53,273 nucleotides of DNA. It comes from Mycolicibacillus koreensis (GTDB lineage Bacteria > Actinomycetota > Actinomycetes > Mycobacteriales > Mycobacteriaceae). Of the stretch, positions 1-8,251 are shown piece by piece. Numbering within the stretch: the stretch's first letter is position 1; each line of letters opens with the position of its first letter. Below the pieces are notes generated by a model. It was not told the DNA's origin. It did not search any database and saw nothing but the letters and a program-made list of their open reading frames with translations. The position numbers were made by a program, and so were the translations under genes. The stretch spans positions 1-53,273 of the forward strand of contig NZ_NCXO01000030.1 in NCBI RefSeq assembly GCF_002104795.1, written 5' to 3'.

Positions 1-111
1 ACCGGTCTCGGCCGGTTGACCCCCATCGAATTCGAAGCAATCATGACCCCACCGGCCAGTCAGGCCGCGTGACCAAAACTGTCACCTATTCGTGCAGCAG
101 ACCCCTGTGCC
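1..111 (+). mobile_element. 3' end of an IS3-family insertion sequence (remnant)
   Basis: The first 72 bases are open and end in TGA, encoding the C-terminus TGLGRLTPIEFEAIM-TPPASQAA, which has the RLTPIEFE tail usual for IS3-family OrfB transposases. About 38 non-coding bases follow, up to the sequence cagcagaccc, the probable terminal inverted repeat. A near-identical copy of the tail and the flank lies at 19187-19280 in the same orientation, and similarity between the two stops just after cagcagaccc, which is how the right boundary was set. The rest of the element lies outside the window, so I cannot say whether it is intact there. Confidence 0.75.
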
Positions 112-273
112 GTCGATGATGAGCGTGTAGCCATCCGGTGTGCGGGCAACCATCTCACTGTCACGCGGTTCGACGTGCCAGCCGAATCCCCGCCAGATGT
201 CAGCCACCGACGCCACGACTGCATCGACGACGATGCCGTCAAGGCCGAGCAGCAAGGAACTATCGTTGGACAA
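82..273 (-). pseudogene. Short ORF, possible ISL3-like transposase N-terminus, interrupted
   Basis: A 63-codon ORF opens at a TTG and runs into the IS3 end at 1-111; its last dozen residues are encoded by IS sequence. The N-terminus contains LLGLDGIVVDAV, which loosely resembles the first strand of ISL3-family transposases. That match is weak and the rest is not recognised. An inverted repeat, ggctcgcgcc at 274-283 and its complement at 323-332, sits just upstream and could be an element end or a hairpin. The ORF is probably the 5' remains of a gene cut by the IS3 insertion. Confidence 0.22.
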
Positions 274-396
274 GGCTCGCGCCTTTTTGTACTGGATGCG
301 TGACGAACACCCAGTTCACAAGGGCGCGAGCCCCAAATCAGCCACCGACACGCTCCGAATCGGTCACCCCAGAACCCCCATCAAGTCGGAAGAGCC

Positions 397-570
397 GAAT
401 AACGACTCCATGGCCGCGTTGTCGCCTGCGGCCCCGACACGGCCCATGGAGCCGGCCATGCCGTAGCGGTGCAGCAGCAAAGAATTTCCGGCTGCAAGAT
501 TGCGACCCGCGGTCCGTGTGCAGCACACAGCCGGCGACCTCCCCGCGGCGGGTGACCGCATTTCAAGCAA
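397..570 (-). pseudogene. IS3-family transposase (rve integrase core) fragment
   Basis: Two reading frames together give a recognisable DDE integrase segment. The upstream frame reads AVTRRGEVAGCVLHTDRGSQ, then SCSRKF; after a frameshift the second frame reads LLHRYGMAGSMGRVGAAGDN and AAMESLF. HTDRGSQ carries the second catalytic Asp and DNAAMES the catalytic Glu region of IS3 transposases. Neither the N-terminal part of the domain nor the C-terminal tail is present, and homology stops after MESLF near 397. It lies opposite in strand to the IS3 end at 1-111, so it probably comes from a different copy. It cannot be functional. Confidence 0.7.
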
Positions 571-891
571 GCCCGGGGACTGGATCACCGTCTGGGCCTC
601 GGTCCAGGTCTTCTCGGGACACAACGTATGTGGGCAAGGTCATGTTGCTCGGTCATTTCGGCGTGGTCGCTGGCGAAACTTGCTGGTAGGAGCAATGATC
701 GGGTCAGGGGTGTTATTTGAGAGATCTGAGGTGACCCGCATGAGTCGGCCCAATGCACGGGCGGGCGCCAACGCCAATCGACGCCTCGGAAGCCCGACGC
801 CGGCTACACCTGGCATTGTCCGTACCACCAATGTGTCGACATCGTTGTGCAAGGGCCTAGCGGGCTTTGTGCCACTTGCGAAACCCGCCGT
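571..891. other. Non-coding stretch with no recognisable gene
   Basis: This stretch holds only short ORFs without recognisable motifs. A minus-strand 70-codon ORF at 640-852 resembles nothing I know. The section next to 571 may be further decayed IS3 sequence, because one minus-strand frame is open there up to about 624. No tRNA, promoter pair or repeat was seen. Confidence 0.4.
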
Positions 892-1416
892 TCAGTCTGC
901 TGTCGAGTCGTGCCAGCGCTCGCCGAGTGCCTTGGCCGCGGTGGACACCTTCATCACGAGACGGCGCTCGCGATGCCGGACGGGAACGAAGTGGTAGTGC
1001 TCGTAAAACGACTGTGCTTGGTCATCTATCGCATCAACGACGACAAGTCGCCCTCCGCCGATCTCCGACGCGGCAACCGCTTTCCCCAGCGCATCTAGGA
1101 GTAGCTGCTCGCCGTAGCCCTGGCCATGCAGCGCTGCATCGATGGCCAGACGGGCAATCAAATATCCGGGTATGCGGGTATAGCCCCCAGCCATCGACCC
1201 CGACACGCCGTCGTCTTTCCGCACGACTTCGGTGGGACAGATGGCGAAATAGGCGCAGACCTTCGGCTCCCCGCGCGGGGTCCACACGTAAACGTGCGCT
1301 ACTCCGCTGCTGTCCGCGCGGCGAGCCTGTTTGATCAGCCAGCAGTTCAGTGACTCATTGCCGCAGTCGAACCCTTCCAGCGTGTGTGCGTCGTCGAGCC
1401 GCCCGGACTCGAACAT
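892..1416 (-). CDS. TacT-like GNAT acetyltransferase toxin
   Basis: A GNAT protein of about 174 residues partnered with the ribbon-helix-helix protein just upstream. The N-terminus has GFDCGNESLNCWL, the GFDCG motif of toxin-type GNATs that acetylate the amino acid on aminoacyl-tRNA. The acetyl-CoA loop is HGQGYGEQLL, preceded by the beta-strand IARLAID, and the C-terminal FYEHYHFVPV holds the conserved Tyr. The frame is open to 1488, but the ATG at 1416 lies five bases beyond the antitoxin stop and places GFDCG at the usual distance from the N-terminus. By family, it would inhibit translation and be neutralised and co-repressed by the 1421-1690 product. The family is well supported; toxic activity is inferred. 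Confidence 0.85.
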   Translation of the reverse strand: MFESGRLDDAHTLEGFDCGNESLNCWLIKQARRADSSGVAHVYVWTPRGEPKVCAYFAICPTEVVRKDDGVSGSMAGGYTRIPGYLIARLAIDAALHGQGYGEQLLLDALGKAVAASEIGGGRLVVVDAIDDQAQSFYEHYHFVPVRHRERRLVMKVSTAAKALGERWHDSTAD

Positions 1417-1420
1417 TTGC

Positions 1421-1690
1421 TCAACGCCGCTTGAACGCCGCAGGCTTGCGTGCGGCTGCCGCAAGTCGTGGTGCGGCGTCGGCGGCATCGAGTGAGGACA
1501 TCAGCTTGTCGAACTGTTCGGGATCCATCACCGTTAACAGTTCTTGGCGCAAGATGTCCTCGGCACGCTGGATCGCAGCTTTCCGGACGAACTCCGAGGT
1601 CTGCTCATGCACAACGTTGGCGGCTAGCTGGATGCGGTCCAGGGTTGCCTCCTCCGCGCGAAGTTCGAAGCGCTTCGCTTTGACTGCCAC
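1421..1690 (-). CDS. TacA-like DUF1778 ribbon-helix-helix antitoxin
   Basis: An 89-residue protein starting at GTG, with aagggga about 9 nt upstream as ribosome binding site. The N-terminus KAKRFELRAEEATLDRIQLA is the RHH DNA-binding strand and first helix of DUF1778 antitoxins, followed by a helical segment (SEFVRKAAIQRAEDILRQ) and a C-terminal, toxin-binding tail rich in Ala, Arg and Lys. It precedes the GNAT toxin with a gap of four bases, the standard antitoxin-first order. As an RHH dimer it should bind the palindrome at 1720-1738 immediately upstream. Its length is normal for the family (about 85-95 residues). Confidence 0.85.
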   Translation of the reverse strand: MAVKAKRFELRAEEATLDRIQLAANVVHEQTSEFVRKAAIQRAEDILRQELLTVMDPEQFDKLMSSLDAADAAPRLAAAARKPAAFKRR

Positions 1691-1719
1691 GACAACATCC
1701 CCTTAACTGACCAACTTCA

Positions 1720-1738
1720 ACGTACGGTACCTGTACGT
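1720..1738. promoter_or_regulatory. Palindromic operator/promoter of the TacAT pair
   Basis: The sequence acgtacggtacctgtacgt has arms ACGTAC and GTACGT around a GGTACC core, a near-perfect palindrome 30 nt upstream of the antitoxin GTG. Read on the minus strand it contains TACCGT and TACGTT, both fitting a TANNNT -10 box, so repressor and polymerase would compete. RHH antitoxins of this class are known to repress from such sites. The assignment is inferred from position and symmetry. Confidence 0.6.
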
Positions 1739-1744
1739 ACGCTT

Positions 1745-1890
1745 CTAGGGCAAACCATACCGACCGCGAGTCAGTGCCAGGAGCGGGTTGTCGTCGGACT
1801 TGCGCAGCGTACCCAGGCCGCGATCCTCGTCGAGATTGATAACGCGCGGCTCGTCAACCGCAACGCTGGACGACCTGCGCGCGATCCGGC
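1745..1890 (-). pseudogene. C-terminal remnant of an unidentified protein
   Basis: A minus-strand frame without a plausible start codon is open from about 1950 to a TAG at 1745-1747 and ends with the natural-looking sequence INLDEDRGLGTLRKSDDNPL followed by LALTRGRYGLP. Third codon positions are strongly G/C, as in real genes here. I do not recognise the family. It lies just upstream of the TacAT operator on the same strand and is probably the tail of a gene removed by rearrangement. Confidence 0.3.
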
Positions 1891-2196
1891 GTTCGATTGG
1901 CCATCCGTGGGGACCACTGGGGGCCTGTAGAAACGCATCGCCGGGTGCCGGGAGTCAAGTCGGTTCCGGTCGTTCCTGCCACCGCCCAAGTGGGGGTAGG
2001 TTCCCGATTTGCCACCAGGGCGCGTGCCTCTGCCGTTTTTGGCCGTAGAATTCGGCGGAATCCCAGCTTAGAGCGCTGACAGGGCGATGGGGTGTTGTTT
2101 GCGACACGTGAGGTAGGTGTGATTGCTCTGCCGGATCATGGCAGCGGGATCGCAGTGGTAGACCTATCCGCGAACCTAGCTTTCGCTATACGGGCG
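1891..2196. other. Spacer without a recognisable gene
   Basis: Several short ORFs overlap here on both strands, none with a ribosome binding site plus a recognisable motif. Base composition is somewhat lower in G+C than in the flanking core genes, which fits accessory DNA. Nothing further can be supported. Confidence 0.35.
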
Positions 2197-2634
2197 CTAT
2201 TCGTCGCCGATAGCAGTGATGCACTTAAGTCCGGGTGCTCCCTCGAATATCCCGTCATGGGAGACCAGCGGCACGCCGAGGCGCATCGCGGCGGCGGCGA
2301 TCCATCTGTCGCCGTCATGGAGCTTGCCGGCGAGCGCATGGCCGATCTCTGCGCAGTGCGCACGCAAGGTGGCGCAGGTGGTGATCATCTGATCATCAGG
2401 CTCGACGACGGTCAGTTCAGCGATGCGGCATTCGAGTCGTCGGCGCCGCAGTTGGCCCCACCCGGCGCGCAGAACTCCATAGCGGAGTTCCATCACGGTT
2501 TGGAACGCGAGCAGGACGGGCCTTGGGCCGATCAGCATGCGGTAGTGCTCAGCGAGCCGATTGGGACGGTCATCAAACAGCCAGCTGACGACCATCGTGT
2601 CCACGACCACCCCCGATGGCGGGGCGTTGGTCAT
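2197..2634 (-). CDS. vapC: VapC-type PIN-domain ribonuclease toxin
   Basis: A 145-residue PIN-domain protein. The first acidic residue is in VVVDTMVVSWL near the N-terminus, the conserved Glu is in AFQTVMELRYGVL, and the C-terminal acidic pair is in KLHDGDRWIAAAAMRLGVPL followed by VSHD. These four acidic positions build the Mg-dependent ribonuclease site of VapC toxins. The ATG at 2634 overlaps the antitoxin stop as ATGA, so translation is coupled; the upstream in-frame extension to 2667 lies inside the antitoxin gene and is disfavoured. It should be held inactive by the 2631-2792 product. Confidence 0.87.
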   Translation of the reverse strand: MTNAPPSGVVVDTMVVSWLFDDRPNRLAEHYRMLIGPRPVLLAFQTVMELRYGVLRAGWGQLRRRRLECRIAELTVVEPDDQMITTCATLRAHCAEIGHALAGKLHDGDRWIAAAAMRLGVPLVSHDGIFEGAPGLKCITAIGDE

Positions 2635-2792
2635 GCGCCCGCTAGTGCAGCCTGAAAGGCGGCCCACTCATCCTCGGGCACATCCTCAATGACGAGCCGA
2701 TCGCGGGAAGGTAGTGGCCGGGCACGCCGGATTGCCTCATCGGGCGTGTAGGTTCGCACGACTGGCTCTTCGGGTTGCTCGACACTGGACAT
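2631..2792 (-). CDS. VapB-like antitoxin
   Basis: A short acidic protein of 53 residues from the ATG at 2792. It contains PDEAIRRARPLPSRDRLVIE followed by DVPEDEWAAFQAAL, a helical toxin-wrapping segment of the kind seen in small antitoxins paired with PIN toxins. No clear N-terminal DNA-binding fold is visible, so autoregulation cannot be claimed. The frame is open upstream to 2915, but that stretch lacks similarity and would more than double the size. The pair order (antitoxin first, ATGA overlap) supports the call. Confidence 0.78.
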   Translation of the reverse strand: MSSVEQPEEPVVRTYTPDEAIRRARPLPSRDRLVIEDVPEDEWAAFQAALAGA

Positions 2793-2833
2793 GACGCCGA
2801 GTTTACCGTCGCGGGCTGACATCCGACGCCTCA

Positions 2834-3064
2834 TCAGATCTGCGGTCCACTGCTTGTCCGGATTTGCCGACGGCTGGGGATTCCGCGTGTCTGCCGCCGG
2901 TGAGCGACTATCCAACAGGGGGGTAGGTTCTCGACCCGCCCGGCGGGCAGTCGAAGCCAGACATAAACACCACGGTAACCAGCGTGCGCACCATCGCGCA
3001 GATCATGGATGGCTGACTCGTCCGCAGAGAAGTGCCTGGCGATATCCCGGTGACGCCTGCACAC
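2834..3064 (-). pseudogene. Probable RelA/SpoT-domain fragment
   Basis: A minus-strand ORF of 76 codons contains DLRDGAHAGYRGVYVWLRLP followed by AGRVE. This resembles the heart of the RelA/SpoT nucleotidyltransferase domain, where GYR(A/S)(V/L)H is followed by a beta-strand and VE(I/V)QVRT. Here the His of GYRxxH is replaced by Tyr, the QVRT continuation is lost, and no N-terminal part exists because coaD lies directly upstream. I read it as a decayed fragment of a (p)ppGpp synthetase-like gene. The match rests on one motif. Confidence 0.35.
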
Positions 3065-3071
3065 ACCTGGC

Positions 3072-3554
3072 CTATGACCGCTGCGCGAGTCGCTCGGTCA
3101 GCCGCCGGTTCACCGGCTCGGGAAGCAGGTCGGAGACGTTGCCGCCCATCGACGCGACCTCTTTGGCCAGCGAGGAGGAGACGAACGAGTACCGCGGGGC
3201 GGTGGCCACGAAGAAGGTGTCCACCCCGGCGATGTGTTTGTTCATCTGCGCCATCTGCAGCTCGTATTCGAAGTCGGTGCCGGTGCGCAGGCCCTTGACG
3301 ATCGCGGTGAGCCCACGCTCGCGGACGAAGTCGACCACCAGGCCCTGCCCGGACTCCGCCCGCACGTTGGGCAGGTGTGCGGTGGCCTCGGCGATCATCG
3401 TCAGCCGCTCATCAAGGTCGAACATCCCCTTTTTGGCCGGGTTGACCAGCACCGCGGCCACCACCTCGTCGAACTGGGCGGCGGCGCGCTCCAGGATGTC
3501 GACGTGGCCCAGGGTCACCGGGTCGAACGAGCCCGGGCATACCGCTCCGCTCAT
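3072..3554 (-). CDS. coaD: Phosphopantetheine adenylyltransferase
   Basis: Transfers AMP from ATP to 4'-phosphopantetheine, the penultimate step of coenzyme A synthesis in the cytosol. The 160 residues match the family length. The nucleotidyltransferase signature [10 protein letters not shown] is at residues 8-17, and the C-terminal [10 protein letters not shown] corresponds to the second ATP-binding motif. It lies 14 nt downstream of rsmD on the same strand, an order conserved across many bacteria (Rv2965c in M. tuberculosis). The ATG at 3554 is the natural start, as GSFDP is normally within 10 residues of it. Confidence 0.97.
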   Translation of the reverse strand: MSGAVCPGSFDPVTLGHVDILERAAAQFDEVVAAVLVNPAKKGMFDLDERLTMIAEATAHLPNVRAESGQGLVVDFVRERGLTAIVKGLRTGTDFEYELQMAQMNKHIAGVDTFFVATAPRYSFVSSSLAKEVASMGGNVSDLLPEPVNRRLTERLAQRS

Positions 3555-3568
3555 GGTGCACGACGCTA

Positions 3569-4144
3569 TCAGGGCCGGTCATCGGCGCCGACCAGCCGTT
3601 CGGCCAGCTCCAGGCGGGTGTCGCCGTAGCGCCGCGGCTCCCAGGGCTCCCAGCCGTCGGGCCAGGCCAGCGCGGCACCGCCGGCGGGGCGTTCGCAGAC
3701 CACCAGGGCGCCGGGGTCGACCCAGCCACCGTCGACCAGCAGCCCCAGCATCCGGACTAGTTCGTCGCCGTCGACGTGGTAGGGCGGGTCGGCGAAGACC
3801 AGGTCGACCGCGGCGTCGGTGCCGGCGGCCAACACCGCGGCGACCGGCGCGCGGTGCAGCACCGCGCCGGGCAGGTCGACCGCGGCGATGTTCGCGGTGA
3901 TGGTCGCCGCGGCCCGCGCATCCGACTCCACCAACCGCACCGCCGCCGCACCGCGCGACAACGCCTCCAGGCCCAACGCCCCGGATCCGGCGTAGAGGTC
4001 GAGCACCGTCAGGCCGGCGAAATCGCGCCGCGCGCCCAGCACGTTGAACAGCGCTTCGCGCACCCGGTCGCTGGTGGGCCGGGTTCCGCGCGGCGGCACC
4101 GCGAGCCGGCGGCCGCGCGCGGCCCCGGCGATGATGCGGGTCAG
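3569..4144 (-). CDS. rsmD: 16S rRNA (guanine966-N2)-methyltransferase RsmD
   Basis: SAM-dependent methyltransferase of 16S rRNA. Motif I is [20 protein letters not shown] and the catalytic NPPY-type motif is FADPPYHV. The ORF from the first ATG (4099) gives 176 residues but omits [15 protein letters not shown], which is encoded directly upstream and matches the conserved N-terminal strand of RsmD. No ATG, GTG or TTG lies in that stretch; the only codon in the right place is CTG at 4144-4142, overlapping the pca stop. I therefore extend the gene to 4144 (about 191 residues), with the start less certain than the gene. Gene order pca-rsmD-coaD is as in M. tuberculosis. Confidence 0.88.
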   Translation of the reverse strand: MTRIIAGAARGRRLAVPPRGTRPTSDRVREALFNVLGARRDFAGLTVLDLYAGSGALGLEALSRGAAAVRLVESDARAAATITANIAAVDLPGAVLHRAPVAAVLAAGTDAAVDLVFADPPYHVDGDELVRMLGLLVDGGWVDPGALVVCERPAGGAALAWPDGWEPWEPRRYGDTRLELAERLVGADDRP

Positions 4145-7100
4145 CTCAGCACCACCAGCAGGTCGCCGCCTTCCACCTGGGCGGTCTCTGCCACCGCGAT
4201 GCGCTCCACGGTGCCGGCGGTGGGGGCGGTGATGGCGGCCTCCATCTTCATCGCCTCGATGGTGGCGATGGTCTGGCCGGACTCCACCGTGTCGCCCTCG
4301 GCCACCGCGACGGTGACCACCCCGGCAAACGGCGCGGCCACGTGGCCCGGTTGGGCGCGGTCGGCCTTCTCTGCCAGCGGTGCCGAGCTGGCGATCGACC
4401 GGTCACGAACCTCCACCGGGCGCAGCTGGCCGTTGATGATGCACATCACGGTGCGCATGCCGCGTTCGTCGGGCTCGGAGATGGCTTCCAGGCCGATCAG
4501 CAGTTCCACCCCGCGTTCGAGTTTCACCCGGTGCTCCTCGCCGCGGCGCAGCCCGTAGAAGAACTGGTTCGCCGAGAGCTGCGAGGTGTCGCCGTAGGCC
4601 TCGCGGTGCTCCTCGAACTCCGTGGTCGGCCCGGGGAACAGCAGCCGGTTGAGCGCCTCCTGCCGCGGTCGACCCGCCGCGGCCAGGACCGCCTCGTCGT
4701 CGGCGGAGAGTTCCTCGGTGGGCCGTGCCGGGCCGCGCCCGGCAAGGGCGGTGGAGCGCAGCGGCTCCGGCCAGCCACCGGCGGGTTCGCCCAGCTCGCC
4801 GCGCAGGAACCCGATCACCGAGTCGGGGATGTCCACCCGGGCCGGATCGGCGGCGAACTCTTCGGCGCTGACACCGGCACCGAGCAGCGCCAACGCGAGG
4901 TCACCGACCACCTTGGAGGTGGGGGTCACCTTGATCAGCCGGCCCAGCACCGCGTCGGCGGCGGCGTAGTTGGCCTCGATCTCCTCGAACCGGTCGCCGA
5001 AGCCCAGCGCGATGGCCTGCTGGCGCAGGTTGGACAGCTGGCCGCCGGGGATCTCGTGGGTGTAGACCCGCCCGGTCGGTGACGGCAGCCCCGATTCGAA
5101 CGGGCTGTAGACCTTGCGCAGCGCCTCCCAGTAGGGCTCGAGGTCGCAGACCGCCGACAGCGACAGGCCGGTGTCGTAGTCGGTGTGGGCGGCGGCGGCG
5201 ACGATCGAACTCAACGCCGGTTGGCTGGTGGTGCCGGCCAGCGGGGCGGCCGCACCGTCGACGGCGTCGGCACCGGCCTGCCAGGCCGCCTCGTAGGTGG
5301 CGAGTTGCCCGCCGGGGGTGTCGTGGGTGTGCACGTGCACCGGCAGGTCGAAGCGGCTGCGCAACGCGGTGACCAGGGTGGCCGCCGCCGGGGGCCGCAG
5401 CAGCCCGGCCATGTCCTTGATCGCCAGCACGTGGGCGCCGGCCTCCACGATCCGCTCCGCCAGGCGCAGGTAGTAGTCCAGGGTGTAGAGCGACTCACCG
5501 GGATCGGAGAGGTCACCGGTGTAGCACATGGCGACTTCGGCGACCGCTGATCCGGTCTCGCGCACCGCGTCGATGGCCGGGCGCATCGAGTCGACGTTGT
5601 TCAGCGCGTCGAAGATGCGGAAGATGTCGATCCCGGTCGTGGCGGCCTCGGCGACGAACGCCGAGGTCACCAGCTCCGGATACGGGGTGTACCCGACGGT
5701 GTTGCGCCCGCGCAGCAGCATCTGCAGGCAGATGTTGGGGATGGCCTCGCGCAGCGTGGCCAGCCGCTCCCACGGGTCCTCCTTGAGGAACCGCAGCGCC
5801 ACATCGTAGGTGGCCCCACCCCAGCATTCGACCGACAACAACTCGGGCATGGTGCGTGCCAAATAGGGCGCCACCCGCGACAACCCGCTGGTGCGCACCC
5901 GGGTGGCCAGCAGCGACTGGTGGGCGTCCCGAAACGTCGTGTCGGTCACCGCCACGGCCCGGCTGTCACGCAGCCACCGGGCAAAACCCTCGGGCCCCAA
6001 CGCGTTCAGCCGTTGCCGCGACCCGTCCGGTGGCGGTGCCGACAGGTCCACCTCGGGCAGTTTGTCGTGTGGGTACACCGTCGACGGCCGCGATCCGTGC
6101 GGGGTGTTGACGGTGACGTCGGCCAGATAGTTGAGGATCTTGGTGCCGCGGTCGGCCGATGTGCGGGCGGTCAGGAGCGCGGGACGCTCCTCGATGAACG
6201 ACGTCGTGATGTGGCCGGCCTGAAAATCCGGGTCGTCGAGAACGGCCTGCAGAAAGGGGATGTTCGTGGCGACCCCGCGGATCCGGAACTCGGACACCGC
6301 ACGTCGCGCGCGGGCCACCGCGGTCTGGAAATCCCTTCCGCGACAAGTGAGTTTGACCAACATCGAGTCGAAATGTGCGGTGATCTCCGCGCCCAGATTG
6401 GTCCCGCCGTCGAGCCTGATGCCGGCGCCGCCGGGGCTGCGGTAGGCGCTGATACGGCCGGTGTCGGGCCGAAAACCGTTGGCGGGGTCCTCGGTGGTGA
6501 TCCGGCACTGCAGGGCCGCGCCGTGCGGCGCGATCGCCTCCTGGCTCAGGCCCAGATCGGCCAGTGACGCCCCGGCCGCGACGCGCAGCTGCGAGGAGAC
6601 CAGGTCGACGTCGGTGATCTCCTCGGTGACGGTGTGCTCGACTTGGATCCGCGGGTTCATCTCGATGAACACGTGGTGGCCGCGCTCGTCGAGCAGGAAC
6701 TCCACGGTGCCCGCACAGCTGTAGTCGATGTGGCGGGCGAAGGCCACCGCGTCGGCGCAGATCTTCTCCCGCACCTCAGGGTCGAGGTTCGGCGCGGGCG
6801 CCAGTTCGACCACCTTCTGGTGGCGGCGCTGCACGCTGCAGTCCCGCTCGTAGAGGTGGATCACGTTGCCGTGGGTGTCGGCGAGGATCTGCACCTCGAT
6901 GTGGCGCGGGTTGATCACCGCCTGCTCCAGGTAGACCGTCGGGTCACCGAACGCCGATTCGGCTTCGCGGCTGGCTGCCTCGATCGCCTCGCGCAGCGCG
7001 TCGAGGTCGCTCACCCGCCGCATCCCGCGGCCCCCGCCACCGGCGACGGCCTTGACGAACAACGGGAACGTCATCTGCTCGGCCGCGCTGAGCAGCTCGT

Positions 7101-7524
7101 CCACCGACGCCGACGGCTCCGAGGAGGCCAGCACCGGCAGACCGGCTTCCCGGGCGGCGGCGATGGCCCGCGACTTGTTGCCGGCCAACTCCAGAACATC
7201 GGCGCGCGGGCCGACGAACGTGATGCCCGCAGCGTCGCAGGCCGCGGCGAGTTCGGGGTTCTCCGACAAGAACCCGTAGCCGGGGTAGATGGCGTCGGCG
7301 CCGCAGCGCCGTGCCGTGGCGACGATGTCGGCCACCGACAGGTAGGCGCGGACCGGGTGGCCCTCCTCCCCGATCTGGTAGGACTCGTCGGCTTTGAGCC
7401 GGTGCATCGAGTTGCGGTCCTCGTACGGGTAGACCGCCACGGTGGCGACACCGAGTTCGTTGGCGGCGCGAAACGCCCGGATGGCGATCTCACCGCGGTT
7501 GGCGACCAACACCTTGGAGATCAC
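4141..7524 (-). CDS. pca: Pyruvate carboxylase
   Basis: Biotin enzyme that carboxylates pyruvate to oxaloacetate. The 1127 residues contain in order the biotin carboxylase domain ([14 protein letters not shown] at the N-terminus, ATP-grasp [10 protein letters not shown]), the carboxyltransferase domain ([18 protein letters not shown], about residue 530 onward) and the biotin carboxyl carrier domain with biotinylated Lys about 1093 in EAMKMEA. The frame is open to 7557, but the GTG at 7524 has ggaggg five bases upstream and gives the length I recall for Rv2967c. Overlap with rsmD at the 3' end suggests co-transcription. Confidence 0.97.
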   Translation of the reverse strand: MISKVLVANRGEIAIRAFRAANELGVATVAVYPYEDRNSMHRLKADESYQIGEEGHPVRAYLSVADIVATARRCGADAIYPGYGFLSENPELAAACDAAGITFVGPRADVLELAGNKSRAIAAAREAGLPVLASSEPSASVDELLSAAEQMTFPLFVKAVAGGGGRGMRRVSDLDALREAIEAASREAESAFGDPTVYLEQAVINPRHIEVQILADTHGNVIHLYERDCSVQRRHQKVVELAPAPNLDPEVREKICADAVAFARHIDYSCAGTVEFLLDERGHHVFIEMNPRIQVEHTVTEEITDVDLVSSQLRVAAGASLADLGLSQEAIAPHGAALQCRITTEDPANGFRPDTGRISAYRSPGGAGIRLDGGTNLGAEITAHFDSMLVKLTCRGRDFQTAVARARRAVSEFRIRGVATNIPFLQAVLDDPDFQAGHITTSFIEERPALLTARTSADRGTKILNYLADVTVNTPHGSRPSTVYPHDKLPEVDLSAPPPDGSRQRLNALGPEGFARWLRDSRAVAVTDTTFRDAHQSLLATRVRTSGLSRVAPYLARTMPELLSVECWGGATYDVALRFLKEDPWERLATLREAIPNICLQMLLRGRNTVGYTPYPELVTSAFVAEAATTGIDIFRIFDALNNVDSMRPAIDAVRETGSAVAEVAMCYTGDLSDPGESLYTLDYYLRLAERIVEAGAHVLAIKDMAGLLRPPAAATLVTALRSRFDLPVHVHTHDTPGGQLATYEAAWQAGADAVDGAAAPLAGTTSQPALSSIVAAAAHTDYDTGLSLSAVCDLEPYWEALRKVYSPFESGLPSPTGRVYTHEIPGGQLSNLRQQAIALGFGDRFEEIEANYAAADAVLGRLIKVTPTSKVVGDLALALLGAGVSAEEFAADPARVDIPDSVIGFLRGELGEPAGGWPEPLRSTALAGRGPARPTEELSADDEAVLAAAGRPRQEALNRLLFPGPTTEFEEHREAYGDTSQLSANQFFYGLRRGEEHRVKLERGVELLIGLEAISEPDERGMRTVMCIINGQLRPVEVRDRSIASSAPLAEKADRAQPGHVAAPFAGVVTVAVAEGDTVESGQTIATIEAMKMEAAITAPTAGTVERIAVAETAQVEGGDLLVVLS

Positions 7525-7624
7525 CGGTAGCCCTCCAACGTCCTCCAACTCCCCCAACTCCTTCGAACCCGTTGTTCTCGTCAGCGCCGCAGACCGCGGA
7601 TCGGAACCGGCCCCACAACCAGCC

Positions 7625-8251
7625 TTAGATCAGGGTGAGCCAATAATCCTGGAAACGGAGGAAAATCAACAGAGCCAGCCCGATGAACCATAACGCAGTC
7701 AACGTCCAACGCCACCGGTGCACAATCTGCAAATATTTGTGTCCGGACCCGCCCGCGCCTGCGATGGATGCCAACACCACCAGCAGCGTCATGGTGACCG
7801 CCCACACCACCATGCAATAGGGGCAGAGCGCACCGATGCGGTACAGGCTCTGAAAGATCAGCCAGTGCACGAACACCGCGCCGAGAAACACACCGGCGGT
7901 GACACCGCGCCAATACCAGCGCGGCAGCGGCACTTTCGTGACCGCGAGGACACCGGTGACCACCACAACGGTGAATGCCGCGATCCCGATCAGCGGATTG
8001 GGAAAACCCAGCACACCGGCCTGCGGCGTCGCCATCACCGACCCACAGGACAACACCGGGTTGAGGCTGCACGACGGGACGTAATCGGCGTCGGCGAGCA
8101 GGCGCACCTTCTCCACCGTCAGCGCCATCGAGGCGATCAGCCCGATCACCCCGCCGCACAGCACCCACCACGCCCCGGGCGCGCCGGCAATCACCCCGGT
8201 CGGGGTCGGCGCCGGCGGTGGCGCGCTCTCGGCGGGTGCCGGCGTGCTCAC
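7625..8251 (-). CDS. Vitamin K epoxide reductase family membrane protein
   Basis: Integral membrane VKOR homologue of 208 residues, the actinobacterial counterpart of DsbB, which re-oxidises a periplasmic DsbA-like partner using menaquinone. Visible are a loop Cys pair (C61 and C69 in SCSLNPVLSCG) and the active-site CPYC at 143-146 at a membrane helix, with four to five hydrophobic helices. The GTG at 8251 overlaps the TGA of the upstream DsbA-like gene (GTGA), so the two are translationally coupled, as expected for a redox pair. Orthologous by position to Rv2968c. Confidence 0.92.
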   Translation of the reverse strand: MSTPAPAESAPPPAPTPTGVIAGAPGAWWVLCGGVIGLIASMALTVEKVRLLADADYVPSCSLNPVLSCGSVMATPQAGVLGFPNPLIGIAAFTVVVVTGVLAVTKVPLPRWYWRGVTAGVFLGAVFVHWLIFQSLYRIGALCPYCMVVWAVTMTLLVVLASIAGAGGSGHKYLQIVHRWRWTLTALWFIGLALLIFLRFQDYWLTLI

